A program made the translations under genes and the position numbers. This document shows positions 8,488 through 17,798 of a DNA stretch of 64,000 bases, piece after piece. The number at the start of each line of letters is the position of its first letter. Position 1 is the first letter of the stretch. The stretch lies in contig NZ_CP168034.1 in assembly GCF_041530365.1 (NCBI RefSeq), positions 2,356,001 through 2,420,000 of the forward strand. The letters run 5' to 3'. Under the pieces are notes generated by a model that was given only the letters and a program-made list of their open reading frames with translations, did no database searches and was not told the DNA's origin. The stretch comes from Capnocytophaga sp. ARDL2 (GTDB lineage Bacteria; Bacteroidota; Bacteroidia; Flavobacteriales; Flavobacteriaceae).

Positions 8488-10014
8488 TTAGTGTTTGAAA
8501 TGGCGAACTCCAGTAGTTACCATTGCAATATTGTTTTCGTTACAATAATCGATTGTCAATTGATCTTTCAAAGATCCACCTGGCTGAATTACCGCTTTGA
8601 TTCCTGCTTTGTGTGCGATTTCTACACAATCTGGGAATGGGAAAAATGCGTCACTCGCCATTACAGCACCGTTCAAATCAAAATTGAAACTGTTTGCTTT
8701 TTCTATCGCTTGTCTCAACGCATCTACACGCGAAGTTTGTCCAGTACCTGACGCACACATTTGACCACCTTTTACTAAAACAATCGTATTTGATTTGGTG
8801 TGTTTACAGATTTTTGAAGCAAACAACAAGTCTTCGATTTGAGCATCTGTTGGCACTTCGTTCGTTGTGCTTTTCAAAATATCTTTGCTATCTGTGATGT
8901 TGTCTTTGTCTTGAACCAACACACCATTTAAACAAGTACGCAATTGCTGAGCAGGTAATTCTACCTCGTTTTGTACCAAGATGATTCTGTTTTTCTTTTC
9001 TTTCAAAATTTCAACAGCATTTTCATCATAAGCAGGAGCGATTACAATTTCACAAAACAATTGATTGATTTCTACTGCTGTAGCTTCGTCAATTGTACCA
9101 TTTGCAATCAATACTCCACCAAAAGCTGAAGTTGGATCACCAGCCAAAGCGTCTAAATAAGCCTCTTTCATCGTTGGTCTTTGAGCCACACCGCAAGCAT
9201 TGTTGTGTTTCAAAATAGCAAATGTAGGAGCCTGACCTTTGAACTCATTCATCAAATTTACAGCGGCATCAACATCCAACAGGTTGTTGTAAGACAATTC
9301 TTTTCCGTGCAATTTGTCAAACATTTTGTCTAAATCTCCAAAGAAAGTTCCTTTTTGGTGAGGATTTTCACCATATCTCAAGGTTTGTCCTTGGGCAATG
9401 CTCACTTTCAACACATTTTCGTCTTGGTTGAAATAGTTGAAAATTGCACTGTCGTAGTGAGAGGATGTATGGAATGCTTTGGTAGCCAAAGTTTTCCTTT
9501 GCTCTAAAGTAGTAGCTCCATTACCTTCTACCAAATAAGACAAAAACAAATCGTATTCGTTTACTGAAGCTACAATTACCGTGTCTTTAAAGTTTTTAGC
9601 AGCTGCACGAATCAAAGAAATACCACCGATATCGATTTTTTCGATAATCGCGACCTCATCAGCACCTGAAGCAACTGTTTTTTCAAAAGGGTATAAATCT
9701 ACGATAACCAAGTCGATTTGTGGGATTTCAAATTCTTTCATTTGTTCCACATCCGATGGATTGTCTTGTCTGTTCAAGATACCACCAAAAATTTTTGGGT
9801 GTAATGTTTTTACACGACCTCCCAAAATCGAAGGGTATGAAGTAACATCTTCTACCGCCACTACAGGAATTCCCAAGTCTTTAATAAAAGTTTCGGTACC
9901 ACCTGTCGAATATATAGTTACCTGATTTTTATGCAATTCTCTAACAATTGGCTCCAAACCCTCTTTGTCAAAAACCGAAATTAATGCCGATTGAATTTTC
10001 TTTGTTGTGCTCAT
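8488..10014 (-). CDS. purH: Bifunctional AICAR transformylase / IMP cyclohydrolase
   Basis: A 508-residue enzyme for the last two steps of IMP synthesis. The N-terminal cyclohydrolase domain (about 1-195, MGS-like fold) shows STGGTETFIKD and VKTLHPKIFGG. The C-terminal transformylase domain shows the folate/AICAR site LKHNNACG (about 263-270) and the end motif ASDAFFPFPD. Length is typical. It is the first gene of a run continuing into mreB, an arrangement I recall as common in Bacteroidota. The 257-bp gap to the divergent gene at 10272 carries a -7 box on each strand. Confidence 0.97.
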   Translation of the reverse strand: MSTTKKIQSALISVFDKEGLEPIVRELHKNQVTIYSTGGTETFIKDLGIPVVAVEDVTSYPSILGGRVKTLHPKIFGGILNRQDNPSDVEQMKEFEIPQIDLVIVDLYPFEKTVASGADEVAIIEKIDIGGISLIRAAAKNFKDTVIVASVNEYDLFLSYLVEGNGATTLEQRKTLATKAFHTSSHYDSAIFNYFNQDENVLKVSIAQGQTLRYGENPHQKGTFFGDLDKMFDKLHGKELSYNNLLDVDAAVNLMNEFKGQAPTFAILKHNNACGVAQRPTMKEAYLDALAGDPTSAFGGVLIANGTIDEATAVEINQLFCEIVIAPAYDENAVEILKEKKNRIILVQNEVELPAQQLRTCLNGVLVQDKDNITDSKDILKSTTNEVPTDAQIEDLLFASKICKHTKSNTIVLVKGGQMCASGTGQTSRVDALRQAIEKANSFNFDLNGAVMASDAFFPFPDCVEIAHKAGIKAVIQPGGSLKDQLTIDYCNENNIAMVTTGVRHFKH

Positions 10015-10041
10015 TATTTTTACTACTTGTTTTTTAAGCTA

Positions 10042-10049
10042 CAAAAGTA
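10042..10049 (-). promoter_or_regulatory. -7 promoter box for the purH-mre operon
   Basis: The minus strand reads TACTTTTG, matching TAnnTTTG, 28 bases before the purH ATG. It is the only good -7 match seen upstream of the six-gene run. Confidence 0.45.
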
Positions 10050-10243
10050 CTATATGTATTTGAAATTTGAAAATATTATTTAGATAAATTATTCAACAAA
10101 CTGTAAACATTTTTTCAAGGCAAAAAGTAATTTAGCTGTTGATAAAAATATTTTCCTTATAGTTAAATATTTCTACATGGTAAAAAATGATTTTACCTAA
10201 AAATTTATCAAAAAAGCATACAATTTCAATACAAATAAAATTG

Positions 10244-10251
10244 TATCTTTG
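10244..10251 (+). promoter_or_regulatory. -7 promoter box for the nuclease-thyA pair
   Basis: TATCTTTG, a full TAnnTTTG match, 20 bases before the ATG at 10272. The -33 region is AT-rich without a clear TTG. Confidence 0.5.
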
Positions 10252-10271
10252 TCGTTAAATTGATTTTTATC

Positions 10272-10892
10272 ATGAACTTAATCGAATTATTTGTACAAGG
10301 AATTTCATATACCCATACACAAAATAGTGCGTATGCATTACTTTTGTCAACAGTAAAAACCAACAGAAAATTACCAATAATCATTGGTGCTTTCGAGGCT
10401 CAATCAATTGCTTTGGCTATGGAAAAAGACTTGGTAGCTTCAAGACCGTTGACGCATGATTTGTTTAAAAATTTTGCAGAATCATTTTCTATCAATGTAG
10501 AAAAAGTAATCATTCACAAACTAATAGATGGTGTATTTTATGCCAATGTGGTTTGCGAATCCTTTGAAAGACAAGTAATTTTAGACGCTCGTACAAGTGA
10601 TGCAATTGCTCTTGCTTTGAGATTTAAAGCCCCTATTTTTACATACGCACACATTTTGGAAAAAGCGGGAATTACTTTGGATGAAACGGAATTTATGGAA
10701 GATGAAAACGAAAGTATCGATGAAATCAATAAAGAAATCGACGATATACTTGACAATCTTTCAAATAAATCGACCAACCCTTATGCAAACTATTCGATAG
10801 AACAACTAAACGAATTGATTGAAAAAGCAATTTTGGACGAAAATTATGACGAAGCTGCAAAAATTCAAGAAGTAATCAACCAGAAAAAATAA
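10272..10892 (+). CDS. Bifunctional nuclease (DNase/RNase) family protein with C-terminal UVR motif
   Basis: A 206-residue protein from the ATG at 10272; the open frame extends four codons up to a TTG, but the ATG start fits the family. Residues about 1-140 form the bifunctional-nuclease (DUF151) domain, with the typical [15 protein letters not shown] segment near 35-50 and [12 protein letters not shown] near 110. The last 35 residues resemble a UvrB/UvrC helical hairpin ([12 protein letters not shown] then [12 protein letters not shown]). Family members have been reported to cleave DNA and RNA. It ends one base before thyA, so the two are surely cotranscribed. Confidence 0.88.
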   Translation: MNLIELFVQGISYTHTQNSAYALLLSTVKTNRKLPIIIGAFEAQSIALAMEKDLVASRPLTHDLFKNFAESFSINVEKVIIHKLIDGVFYANVVCESFERQVILDARTSDAIALALRFKAPIFTYAHILEKAGITLDETEFMEDENESIDEINKEIDDILDNLSNKSTNPYANYSIEQLNELIEKAILDENYDEAAKIQEVINQKK

Positions 10893-10893
10893 C

Positions 10894-11718
10894 ATGAAAC
10901 AATATAAAGATTTGGTCAACAGAGTTTTGACCGAAGGTGTTGACAAAGCAGACCGCACGGGTACAGGTACTCGTAGTATCTTTGGACACCAAATGAGATT
11001 TAATCTTCAAGAAGGATTTCCATTAGTAACAACAAAAAAAGTACACCTAAAATCGATTATTCACGAATTGTTGTGGTTTATCAAAGGAGAGACCAACATC
11101 AAATACCTTAAAGACAATAACGTACGCATCTGGAACGAATGGGCAGATTCCAATGGAGACTTAGGACCCGTTTATGGTCATCAATGGAGAAATTGGAATA
11201 GTGAGGACATCGACCAATTGAAAGAAGTGATACAATCTATTAAAAACAACCCTGATAGTAGGAGATTATTGGTTTCTGCTTGGAATCCATCTGTTTTACC
11301 AGACACATCAATTTCGTTTGCAGAAAATGTTGCCAATGGAAAAGCTGCTTTACCTCCCTGTCATACTTTTTTTCAATTTTATGTAGCTGAGGGCAAACTT
11401 TCATGTCAACTATATCAACGTTCGGCAGATTTGTTTTTAGGAGTACCTTTCAATATTGCCTCTTATGCACTTTTGACACAAATGATAGCCCAAGTGTGTG
11501 ATTTGAAAGTAGGTGATTTTGTTCATACTTTTGGAGATGTGCATATTTACAAAGACCATTTCAAGCAAATCGAAGAGCAACTTTCGAGAGAGCCACGTAC
11601 CTTGCCTACAATGAAAATCAATCCGAATGTAAAAGACATCGACGCATTTGTTTTCGAAGATTTTACTTTAGAAAACTACGACCCGTATCCTGAAATCAAA
11701 GGAAAGGTTTCGGTATAA
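10894..11718 (+). CDS. thyA: Thymidylate synthase
   Basis: A 274-residue folate-dependent enzyme converting dUMP to dTMP. The catalytic cysteine is C156 in [10 protein letters not shown]. Also visible are the dUMP phosphate-binding DRTGTGTRS (about 20-28), the [18 protein letters not shown] stretch (about 185-200) and the conserved C-terminal hydrophobic end. Length is close to the usual 264. It begins one base after the nuclease stop and ends inside a perfect palindrome shared with pcm, which faces it. Confidence 0.98.
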   Translation: MKQYKDLVNRVLTEGVDKADRTGTGTRSIFGHQMRFNLQEGFPLVTTKKVHLKSIIHELLWFIKGETNIKYLKDNNVRIWNEWADSNGDLGPVYGHQWRNWNSEDIDQLKEVIQSIKNNPDSRRLLVSAWNPSVLPDTSISFAENVANGKAALPPCHTFFQFYVAEGKLSCQLYQRSADLFLGVPFNIASYALLTQMIAQVCDLKVGDFVHTFGDVHIYKDHFKQIEEQLSREPRTLPTMKINPNVKDIDAFVFEDFTLENYDPYPEIKGKVSV

Positions 11719-11762
11719 CAAAAAAAACTCATTTTCAATTGAAAATGAGTTTTTTTTGTTAT
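11715..11762. terminator. Bidirectional terminator shared by thyA and pcm
   Basis: A perfect 48-bp palindrome with its centre at 11738/11739 (stem core AACTCATTTTC with GAAAATGAGTT), flanked by an A tract on one arm and a T tract on the other. Both stop codons lie within it: thyA TAA at 11716-11718 and pcm TAA at 11759-11761. It should work in either direction. Confidence 0.9.
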
Positions 11763-12403
11763 CTACTTTTGTTTTCCAACATAGGTACAAATCGAAAATC
11801 ACCTAATTCGTGTTGCTGAAATCGTGTTTCAGAAACTCTAATAATCAGATTCATTACTTGCTTATCTTCGCCAACTGGAATAACCAATCTACCTCCTACT
11901 TTTAATTGAGCCAACAAAGGCTTTGGAACAAACGGAGCACCTGCCGTAACGATTATTCCGTCAAAAGGTGCATCATTTTCCATTCCTTTATATCCATCTC
12001 CATAGGTCATGAGTACAGGTTTGAATCCTAATTTGGGTAAAAGTACAGAAGTGGTTTTATACAACTCTATTTGTCTTTCTACTGTATATATCTTTGCACC
12101 CATTTTACACAAAACAGCCGTTTGATAACCAGATCCTGTACCTATTTCTAAAATTTTTTGATTAGGTTTTACTTCCAACAATTGCGTCTGATAGGCAACA
12201 GTATATGGATGAGAAATGGTCTGACCTGCTCCAATAGGAAACGCCTTGTCTTGATAAGCGAAATTTTCAAAACTCGAATCCAAAAACAAATGTCTTGGTA
12301 TTTGAGATATTGCATTTAATACCGTTTTATCTGAAATTCCTTTTTTAATGAGTTCTTGTACCAAATGATTGCGTAGTCCTTGATGTTTTGCTGTATCTTT
12401 CAC
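11759..12403 (-). CDS. pcm: Protein-L-isoaspartate O-methyltransferase
   Basis: A 214-residue SAM-dependent methyltransferase that repairs isoaspartyl damage in proteins. The PCMT signatures are present: the substrate-side GQTISHPYTVA (about 57-67), the SAM loop LEIGTGSGYQTAVL (about 84-97), VTAGAPFVPKPLLAQL (about 151-166) and GGRLVIPVG (about 170-178). Length is normal. It lies 38 bases downstream of tpx on the same strand, so the two stress-protection genes may be cotranscribed. Confidence 0.95.
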   Translation of the reverse strand: MKDTAKHQGLRNHLVQELIKKGISDKTVLNAISQIPRHLFLDSSFENFAYQDKAFPIGAGQTISHPYTVAYQTQLLEVKPNQKILEIGTGSGYQTAVLCKMGAKIYTVERQIELYKTTSVLLPKLGFKPVLMTYGDGYKGMENDAPFDGIIVTAGAPFVPKPLLAQLKVGGRLVIPVGEDKQVMNLIIRVSETRFQQHELGDFRFVPMLENKSR

Positions 12404-12441
12404 GTTTAAAATGTTTTTTACTAATTGACAAATAATCGAAA

Positions 12442-12942
12442 CTATTTTTTCAATACGTCCAAAACATTTTGATAATTAGGTTCATCTTTTATTTCAGGTA
12501 CTTGTTCTGTATAAACTACTTCATTATTTTCGTTTACAACAATAATTGAACGGCTCATCAAACCTTTAATAGGACCATCCACCATTTCTACTCCCACTTG
12601 TTTTGAAAAATCAGTTCTAAAATCAGATAAATTAACCACATTTTTCAATCCTTCTGCAGCACAAAAACGAGAGAGTGCAAAAGGCAAATCTTTTGAAACA
12701 TTAACTACAATAGTGTTTTCAAGAGCAGATGCCTCTTCATTGAAACGTCTTACAGAAGCTGCACACGTCCCTGTATCTACACTTGGAAAAATATTAAAAA
12801 CTACTTTTTTTCCTGCAAAATCATTATTAGTTTTCACGGACAAATCTTCTGCTACCAAATTAAAATCTACTAATTTTTCACCATTTTGTGGTAGAGTACC
12901 TACCGTTTGGATTGGATTTCCTCCTAAAGTTATCGTTGCCAT
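12442..12942 (-). CDS. tpx: Thiol peroxidase (Tpx-type peroxiredoxin)
   Basis: A 166-residue atypical two-cysteine peroxiredoxin reducing lipid and alkyl peroxides with thioredoxin. The peroxidatic cysteine lies in FPSVDTGTCAASVRRF (residues about 52-67) and the resolving cysteine in LSRFCAAEGLKNV (about 90-102), the standard Tpx spacing. The chain is cytoplasmic with no signal peptide. It sits between the yceI terminator and pcm. Confidence 0.96.
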   Translation of the reverse strand: MATITLGGNPIQTVGTLPQNGEKLVDFNLVAEDLSVKTNNDFAGKKVVFNIFPSVDTGTCAASVRRFNEEASALENTIVVNVSKDLPFALSRFCAAEGLKNVVNLSDFRTDFSKQVGVEMVDGPIKGLMSRSIIVVNENNEVVYTEQVPEIKDEPNYQNVLDVLKK

Positions 12943-12972
12943 ATTATGAATAATTTATTTTTTAGTAAAGAT

Positions 12973-13004
12973 AAAAAAAGCTGTTCAAAAATCGAACAGC
13001 TTTT
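12973..13004 (-). terminator. Terminator of the YceI lipoprotein gene
   Basis: An 11-bp stem AAAAGCTGTTC / GAACAGCTTTT (12976-12986 with 12994-13004), a 7-base loop, and on the minus strand a following T run. It lies just downstream of the 13027-13692 gene and upstream of tpx. Confidence 0.85.
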
Positions 13005-13026
13005 ATAGTTATTTATGAAACAATTA

Positions 13027-13692
13027 TTATTTCGTAGCTTTTACAGACAATTTTACTTTTACCTCATCTTTGATAACTTTGTCACCTAAGTCTTGGAAAA
13101 GTTTTCCAGAGTTGTAGTTTACGCCAAACTCAGTTCTATCAAAAGCAAATTCTTCTGTTGTGATTAATACATCATTATCAGTTACAGTAACTACTGCGTC
13201 AAATTTTACTGGTTTAGTAGTTTCTTTCAAAGTCAAGTTTCCTTCGATGGTTACTTTACCTTCGTTTTCAGTTTCAGTTACATTTGCGATTTCAAATTTA
13301 GCTGTTGGATATTTTGCTACATTGAAAAAGTGATCTTGGTTTTCTTCGTTGCTACCTTTCAAGTGTCCAACCAAATATCCGTTGTTTTCGTCATCAGCAG
13401 GAATATCAGTAACTGTGATAGAGTTCATATCGATTACAAACACACCGTTTGTCAATTTTCCATCAACTACAGAAACAGCACCTTCGCTCAATTTCAAATC
13501 TCCTGTATGGTTGTCTCCAGACATTTTTTCACCTTTCCAGTTGATTACAGACTCTTCAGTTGCTAGATTATAGCTTACTGCGTTTTGTGGAGTTTCAGAA
13601 ACCTCTGTTGGGTTTGAAACAGGAGCGTCTTTTTTACAAGAAGCAAAAGTCAAAGTGGCTAAAGCCAATACTGCTAATACATTTTTTTTCAT
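13027..13692 (-). CDS. YceI-family lipoprotein
   Basis: A 221-residue YceI-domain protein (lipocalin-like barrel that binds long isoprenoid or lipid ligands). The N-terminus is a lipoprotein signal with lipobox TFAS-C at about residues 15-19, so the protein should be lipid-anchored in the envelope. The barrel spans about 42-219, beginning INWKGEKMSGDNHTGD and ending with the DRTEFGVNYNSG strand motif. A well-spaced promoter lies upstream and a strong terminator downstream, so it is a single-gene unit. The ligand is unknown. Confidence 0.9.
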   Translation of the reverse strand: MKKNVLAVLALATLTFASCKKDAPVSNPTEVSETPQNAVSYNLATEESVINWKGEKMSGDNHTGDLKLSEGAVSVVDGKLTNGVFVIDMNSITVTDIPADDENNGYLVGHLKGSNEENQDHFFNVAKYPTAKFEIANVTETENEGKVTIEGNLTLKETTKPVKFDAVVTVTDNDVLITTEEFAFDRTEFGVNYNSGKLFQDLGDKVIKDEVKVKLSVKATK

Positions 13693-13723
13693 GGTATTAT
13701 TTTTTATTTAAAATTTTGAATGG

Positions 13724-13758
13724 CAAATGTACATTAATTAATTTAATATTTTGCCAAA
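13724..13758 (-). promoter_or_regulatory. Flavobacterial promoter of the YceI gene
   Basis: On the minus strand TTTG (13755-13758) is followed after 23 bases by TACATTTG (13724-13731), fitting TTTG-N17-23-TAnnTTTG, about 32 bases before the start codon. Confidence 0.6.
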
Positions 13759-13834
13759 TTTCAGATTTTTATTAAATTATTTAGAATGATTTAACAATGA
13801 AATATGGGGTGATTCCAACAAGTCAATTTGCAAT

Positions 13835-15256
13835 TTACTCCCCCTTTCTCTTCTCCAACAACACCACATTTTCTACATGGTGTGTTTGTGGAAACATATC
13901 TACTGGGCGAACTTTTACAACTTGATACATTTCGTCCATCAAAGCCAAATCTCTGGCTTGTGTTGCGGAATTACAACTTACATACACCACTCTTTTGGGT
14001 GCAATTTTCAAGATTTGTGCTACCACATCTTTGTGCATTCCATCTCGAGGTGGGTCGGTAATAATCACATCGGGTTGACCGTGAGTGGCTATAAATTCGT
14101 CGTTGAAGACATTTTTCATGTCGCCCACAAAAAACTCACAATTGGTAATATTGTTGTGTGCAGCGTTGATTTTTGCATCGGCAATCGCTTCTGGCACCGC
14201 CTCTACACCGATAACTTTTTTGGCTTTTTTAGACACAAATTGTGCAATCGTTCCTGTACCTGTGTATAAATCATATACCAATTCCTTGCCTGTCAATCCT
14301 GCAAAATCTCTGGTGATACTGTACAACTGAAACGCCTGTTCCGAATTGGTTTGATAAAATGATTTGGCATTGATACGGAATTGCAAACCTTCCATCTCTT
14401 CCAAAATATAATCTCTACCGTGGTAGCAAATCACTTCTTGATCGTAAATGGTATCGTTAAACTTTTCATTGATTACATATTGTAATGAGGTAATTTGTGG
14501 AAATTTTTCCAAAATATGATTCAACAATAATTCTCGTTTTTCTTTATCTTCCTTAAAAAACTGAATCAATACCATCGTTTCGCCAATCGAAGTCGTACGA
14601 ATCATCAAAGTTCGCAACAATCCACTGTTTTCTCTCGGGTTGAAAAACTCCATATTGTGAGCATTGGCAAACGCACGGATTTCGTTTCTCAACTGATTTG
14701 AAGGGTCTTCTTGCAACCAGCATTTTTTGATATCCAAAATTTTATCCCACATTTTCGGAATATGGAAACCAAGAGCATTTTCTTTACCCAATTCTTTGCC
14801 CGAGCTGATTTCTTCTGGCGTAAGCCAACGAGCATTAGAAAACGAAAACTCCATTTTATTGCGGTAAAACAATTGTTTCTCTGACCCTAAAATAGGCTCA
14901 AATTCTGGAAGTTCGATTTTTCCTATGCGTTTCAAGTGATTATAAACCTCTTGTTGTTTGTAGTGCAATTGCTGACTGTATTGCATATTTTGCCATTTGC
15001 AACCACCACATGCACCAAAATGTTCGCACACCGCATCGGTTCTATGAGGAGAATAACAATGAATTTTTGTAGCACGCCCTTCGTAGTAGGCTTTGCGTTT
15101 TTTTACGGTTTGCACATCTACCACATCGCCCGGAACCACATTAGGAATAAAAATCACTTTCCCATCAGGAGCTTTTGCTACACATACACCTTTAGCACCC
15201 GCATCGAGTACTTCTATATTTTCAAATACGATTTTTTCAGATTTTTTTCTTGCCAT
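13835..15256 (-). CDS. rlmD: 23S rRNA (uracil-1939-C5)-methyltransferase, RlmD-like
   Basis: A 473-residue RNA m5U methyltransferase of the TrmA/RlmD family. Residues about 5-65 form a TRAM RNA-binding domain. An iron-sulfur site is suggested by CEHFGACGGCKW (about 75-87). The methyltransferase domain has DLYTGTGTIAQFV (about 308-320) and the catalytic YVSCNSATQARDL. The ATG at 15256 is preferred: the longer frame from 15271 adds five residues unlike the family and would overlap the -7 box at 15261-15268. RlmD and RlmC/RumB types are hard to separate; RlmD is the usual label for this architecture. Confidence 0.88.
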   Translation of the reverse strand: MARKKSEKIVFENIEVLDAGAKGVCVAKAPDGKVIFIPNVVPGDVVDVQTVKKRKAYYEGRATKIHCYSPHRTDAVCEHFGACGGCKWQNMQYSQQLHYKQQEVYNHLKRIGKIELPEFEPILGSEKQLFYRNKMEFSFSNARWLTPEEISSGKELGKENALGFHIPKMWDKILDIKKCWLQEDPSNQLRNEIRAFANAHNMEFFNPRENSGLLRTLMIRTTSIGETMVLIQFFKEDKEKRELLLNHILEKFPQITSLQYVINEKFNDTIYDQEVICYHGRDYILEEMEGLQFRINAKSFYQTNSEQAFQLYSITRDFAGLTGKELVYDLYTGTGTIAQFVSKKAKKVIGVEAVPEAIADAKINAAHNNITNCEFFVGDMKNVFNDEFIATHGQPDVIITDPPRDGMHKDVVAQILKIAPKRVVYVSCNSATQARDLALMDEMYQVVKVRPVDMFPQTHHVENVVLLEKRKGE

Positions 15257-15260
15257 AATG

Positions 15261-15268
15261 CAAAAGTA
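15261..15268 (-). promoter_or_regulatory. -7 box directly before rlmD
   Basis: The minus strand reads TACTTTTG (TAnnTTTG) only four bases before the rlmD ATG, so a transcript from it would have almost no leader. No well-spaced -33 box is evident. Confidence 0.4.
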
Positions 15269-15271
15269 CAA

Positions 15272-15663
15272 CTAAAGACGCAAAAGAATAACACTTAAAA
15301 TAATTTGGAAAGAGTGTAAATAAAACAATCTATTTTACTTTACAAATACAACTCTTGTTCAACTCATTGGTAAGTATTTTCAAAATAATCGTTACTTTTA
15401 AACCTTGTTTAAAAACAACTTCTGTAATAATTACTGTTATTGACAAATTTTATGAAACAATAAAAAGAAATTGAAAATTTTGAATTGTTTGAATCCCTTT
15501 TTTAATTGATGAGATTAATAGACATCAAAATTGATATACGTTAGTTAGGTGGCAGACAATCCCTTTTTCAAACTACCTTTTCCGTAAATAAATCTAAATT
15601 TTGAAAATTATAATGTACTTTTGTGGTTAATTACTACTGATTTTTCCTTTTAAATTTTAACCT
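15272..15663. other. Divergent intergenic region rlmD / DUF58 gene
   Basis: About 390 AT-rich bases without a convincing gene on either strand. It holds the rlmD -7 box at its left edge and a plus-strand box TACTTTTG at 15616-15623, about 40 bases before the DUF58 start. I see no hairpin terminator, tRNA or repeat in it. Confidence 0.6.
15616..15623 (+). promoter_or_regulatory. -7 promoter box for the DUF58 gene
   Basis: TACTTTTG matches TAnnTTTG, 40 bases before the ATG at 15664. The nearest upstream TTTG is only 12 bases away, shorter than consensus. Confidence 0.4.
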
Positions 15664-16986
15664 ATGAAAGAACTCTACATAAATCATCGATTTTATTTTA
15701 CACTCTTTTTAGTGGGTGTGTGCTATGTTTTGGCGTTTTTTTTCCAATCACTTTTACCTTTAGCACATATCCTTTTGTTGCTTACTACTTTGGTGTTTGC
15801 TCTTGATTTTTTATTTCTTTTTGTTCAGAAAAATGGAATAAAAGCTGAGCGATTGCTTCCTGAAAAATTGTCAAACGGAGATGAAAATCTTATTCAAATT
15901 CGCATAAAAAATCATTATCCTTTTTGGGTTACTGTCGATGTGATAGACGAAATCCCTTTCCAATTTCAAAAGAGAGATTTTTTAATAAAACAAAGAATAA
16001 AACCTTCAAAAGAAATACTTTCAAATTACCAACTAACTCCAAAGGAACGAGGCGAGTACAGTTTTGGCGGACTGAATATTTTTACCAAATCTCCCATTGG
16101 TTTTGTTTCAAAAAGATATGCGTTTCAAAAAGGAGTAACACTTCCCACTTATCCTTCGTTTATTCATTTAAGAAAGTATGAATTGATGGCGTTGCAAAAC
16201 GAATTTCTCTTGGGCGGGGTAAAAAAAATCCGTCGATTGGGACACACAATGGAGTTTGAACAAATCAAGGAATATGTGCAAGGCGACGATATTTGCACGA
16301 TTAATTGGAAAGCAACTTCTAAACAAAACAAACTGATGGTCAATCAGTACCAAGACGAAAAATCGCAACGCATCTATATTCTCATAGACAAAGGTCGCAC
16401 GATGCAAATGCCTTTTGATGGGTTGAGTTTGCTGGATTATTCCATCAATGCGGCAATGGCTCTTTCTCACATTATTTTAAAAAAAGGCGACCGTGTGGGG
16501 ATTATGACATTTTCTCGAAAAACAGAAAACAAGGTTCCTGCCGACAATAAAAATGCTCAGTTGAGAAAAATTTCAGAAGCTCTCTACAATGTGCAAACCG
16601 ATTTTGCAGAAACCGATTTTGGCAGGGTATATCAAGATGTAAAAATGCAGATTACACAGAGAAGTTTGGTTTTGCTTTTTACCAATTTTGAAACCTTAGA
16701 TGCTGTAAAACGACAGTTGAATTATTTGAGAGGAATCGCTCGAAATCATTTATTGGTAGTAATTTTCTTTAAAAACTCGGAATTGCAATCAATGATACAA
16801 TCTACCCCCAACAATCTACAAGGAATCTATGACAAAATCATTGCAGAAAAATTTGAATTTGAGAAAAACCTCATCATTCAAGAACTGAAAAAATACGGTA
16901 TTTATTCGGTTTATACCGCTCCAGAAAATCTCAATACCAAAGTAATTAATAAATATTTACAAATTAAAACACGAGGAATTTTATAA
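15664..16986 (+). CDS. DUF58 domain-containing membrane protein
   Basis: A 440-residue protein with two N-terminal membrane helices (about 10-30 and 33-55), then a beta-rich segment (about 60-180) and the DUF58/VWA-like domain. The DUF58 hallmark GDDICTINWKATSKQNKLMV (about 211-230) and a following IYILIDKGRTM segment, a degenerate metal-site region, are clear. Family members usually sit beside MoxR AAA+ ATPases and are thought to form chaperone-like complexes. No MoxR gene is adjacent here; the gene stands alone, facing trmH-like and divergent from rlmD. The cellular role is not known. Confidence 0.85.
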   Translation: MKELYINHRFYFTLFLVGVCYVLAFFFQSLLPLAHILLLLTTLVFALDFLFLFVQKNGIKAERLLPEKLSNGDENLIQIRIKNHYPFWVTVDVIDEIPFQFQKRDFLIKQRIKPSKEILSNYQLTPKERGEYSFGGLNIFTKSPIGFVSKRYAFQKGVTLPTYPSFIHLRKYELMALQNEFLLGGVKKIRRLGHTMEFEQIKEYVQGDDICTINWKATSKQNKLMVNQYQDEKSQRIYILIDKGRTMQMPFDGLSLLDYSINAAMALSHIILKKGDRVGIMTFSRKTENKVPADNKNAQLRKISEALYNVQTDFAETDFGRVYQDVKMQITQRSLVLLFTNFETLDAVKRQLNYLRGIARNHLLVVIFFKNSELQSMIQSTPNNLQGIYDKIIAEKFEFEKNLIIQELKKYGIYSVYTAPENLNTKVINKYLQIKTRGIL

Positions 16987-17007
16987 ACCATAAAAAAGAG
17001 GAACGTT

Positions 17008-17796
17008 TTACTCTCTCCTCTGTCTTTTGGCTTCAAATAGCAAAACTGCTGCGGCTACAGAAACATTCATAGAATCAATTTCTCCTTCCATAGGAATGAT
17101 GATGTTTTTGTGAGAATGTTCTCTCCATACTTGTGTCAAACCTGTAGCTTCTGTTCCTACAACTATTGCCGATGATGAAGTATAATCTTGCGTGTAATAC
17201 GGTACTGCCTCTTGTAAAATAGCACTATAAATAGAAATGTTGTTTTTCTTTAAATATGCAATTACCTCATCAGTTGTTGCTATTGCAATTTTATTGGTAA
17301 ACACACAGCCTACACTACTTCGTATCACATTGGGATTGTACAAATCAGTTGTGGGATTTGCAATGAGTACTGCATCAATATTTGTTGCATCTGCTGTACG
17401 TAGTATGGCTCCCAAATTACCTGGCTTTTCTATCGCTTCTACGACCAAAACCAATGAATTTTCTGGTAATTTCAAATCGTTTAACTGATGTGATTTTTCC
17501 TCTACTAAAGCAATAATTCCCTCTGTAGTATCTCTGTAAGCCAATTTTTGATAAATTTCTTTAGAAATCAAAATCAATTCCTTTGCAATTTGAGAAAATT
17601 TAGTAATTTCTCCTTCAGAATGATATTCCTCACATATAAAAATTTTTTCAATTTGATAGTTTCCTTTTTGAGCTAAAAACACCTCTCTTTTTCCCTCAAT
17701 TATAAAACGTTTAAGTTGTTTTCGTTTACGAGATTTTTCATGCAATTGTATGAGCTCTTTTATCAATGGATTTTTCAAACTTTCTATTTTTTTCAT
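17008..17796 (-). CDS. TrmH/SpoU-family RNA 2'-O-methyltransferase
   Basis: A 262-residue SPOUT methyltransferase. An N-terminal substrate-binding domain (about 1-95) is followed by the trefoil-knot domain with the family motifs EAIEKPGNLGAILRTADA (about 121-138, motif 1), VVGTEATGL (about 213-221, motif 2) and IPMEGEIDSMNVSVAAAV (about 235-252, motif 3, with Met in place of the usual Leu). It resembles enzymes acting on 23S rRNA such as RlmB or TsnR, but the target base cannot be read from the sequence. It starts two bases after xerD. Confidence 0.9.
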   Translation of the reverse strand: MKKIESLKNPLIKELIQLHEKSRKRKQLKRFIIEGKREVFLAQKGNYQIEKIFICEEYHSEGEITKFSQIAKELILISKEIYQKLAYRDTTEGIIALVEEKSHQLNDLKLPENSLVLVVEAIEKPGNLGAILRTADATNIDAVLIANPTTDLYNPNVIRSSVGCVFTNKIAIATTDEVIAYLKKNNISIYSAILQEAVPYYTQDYTSSSAIVVGTEATGLTQVWREHSHKNIIIPMEGEIDSMNVSVAAAVLLFEAKRQRRE

Positions 17797-17798
17797 TT

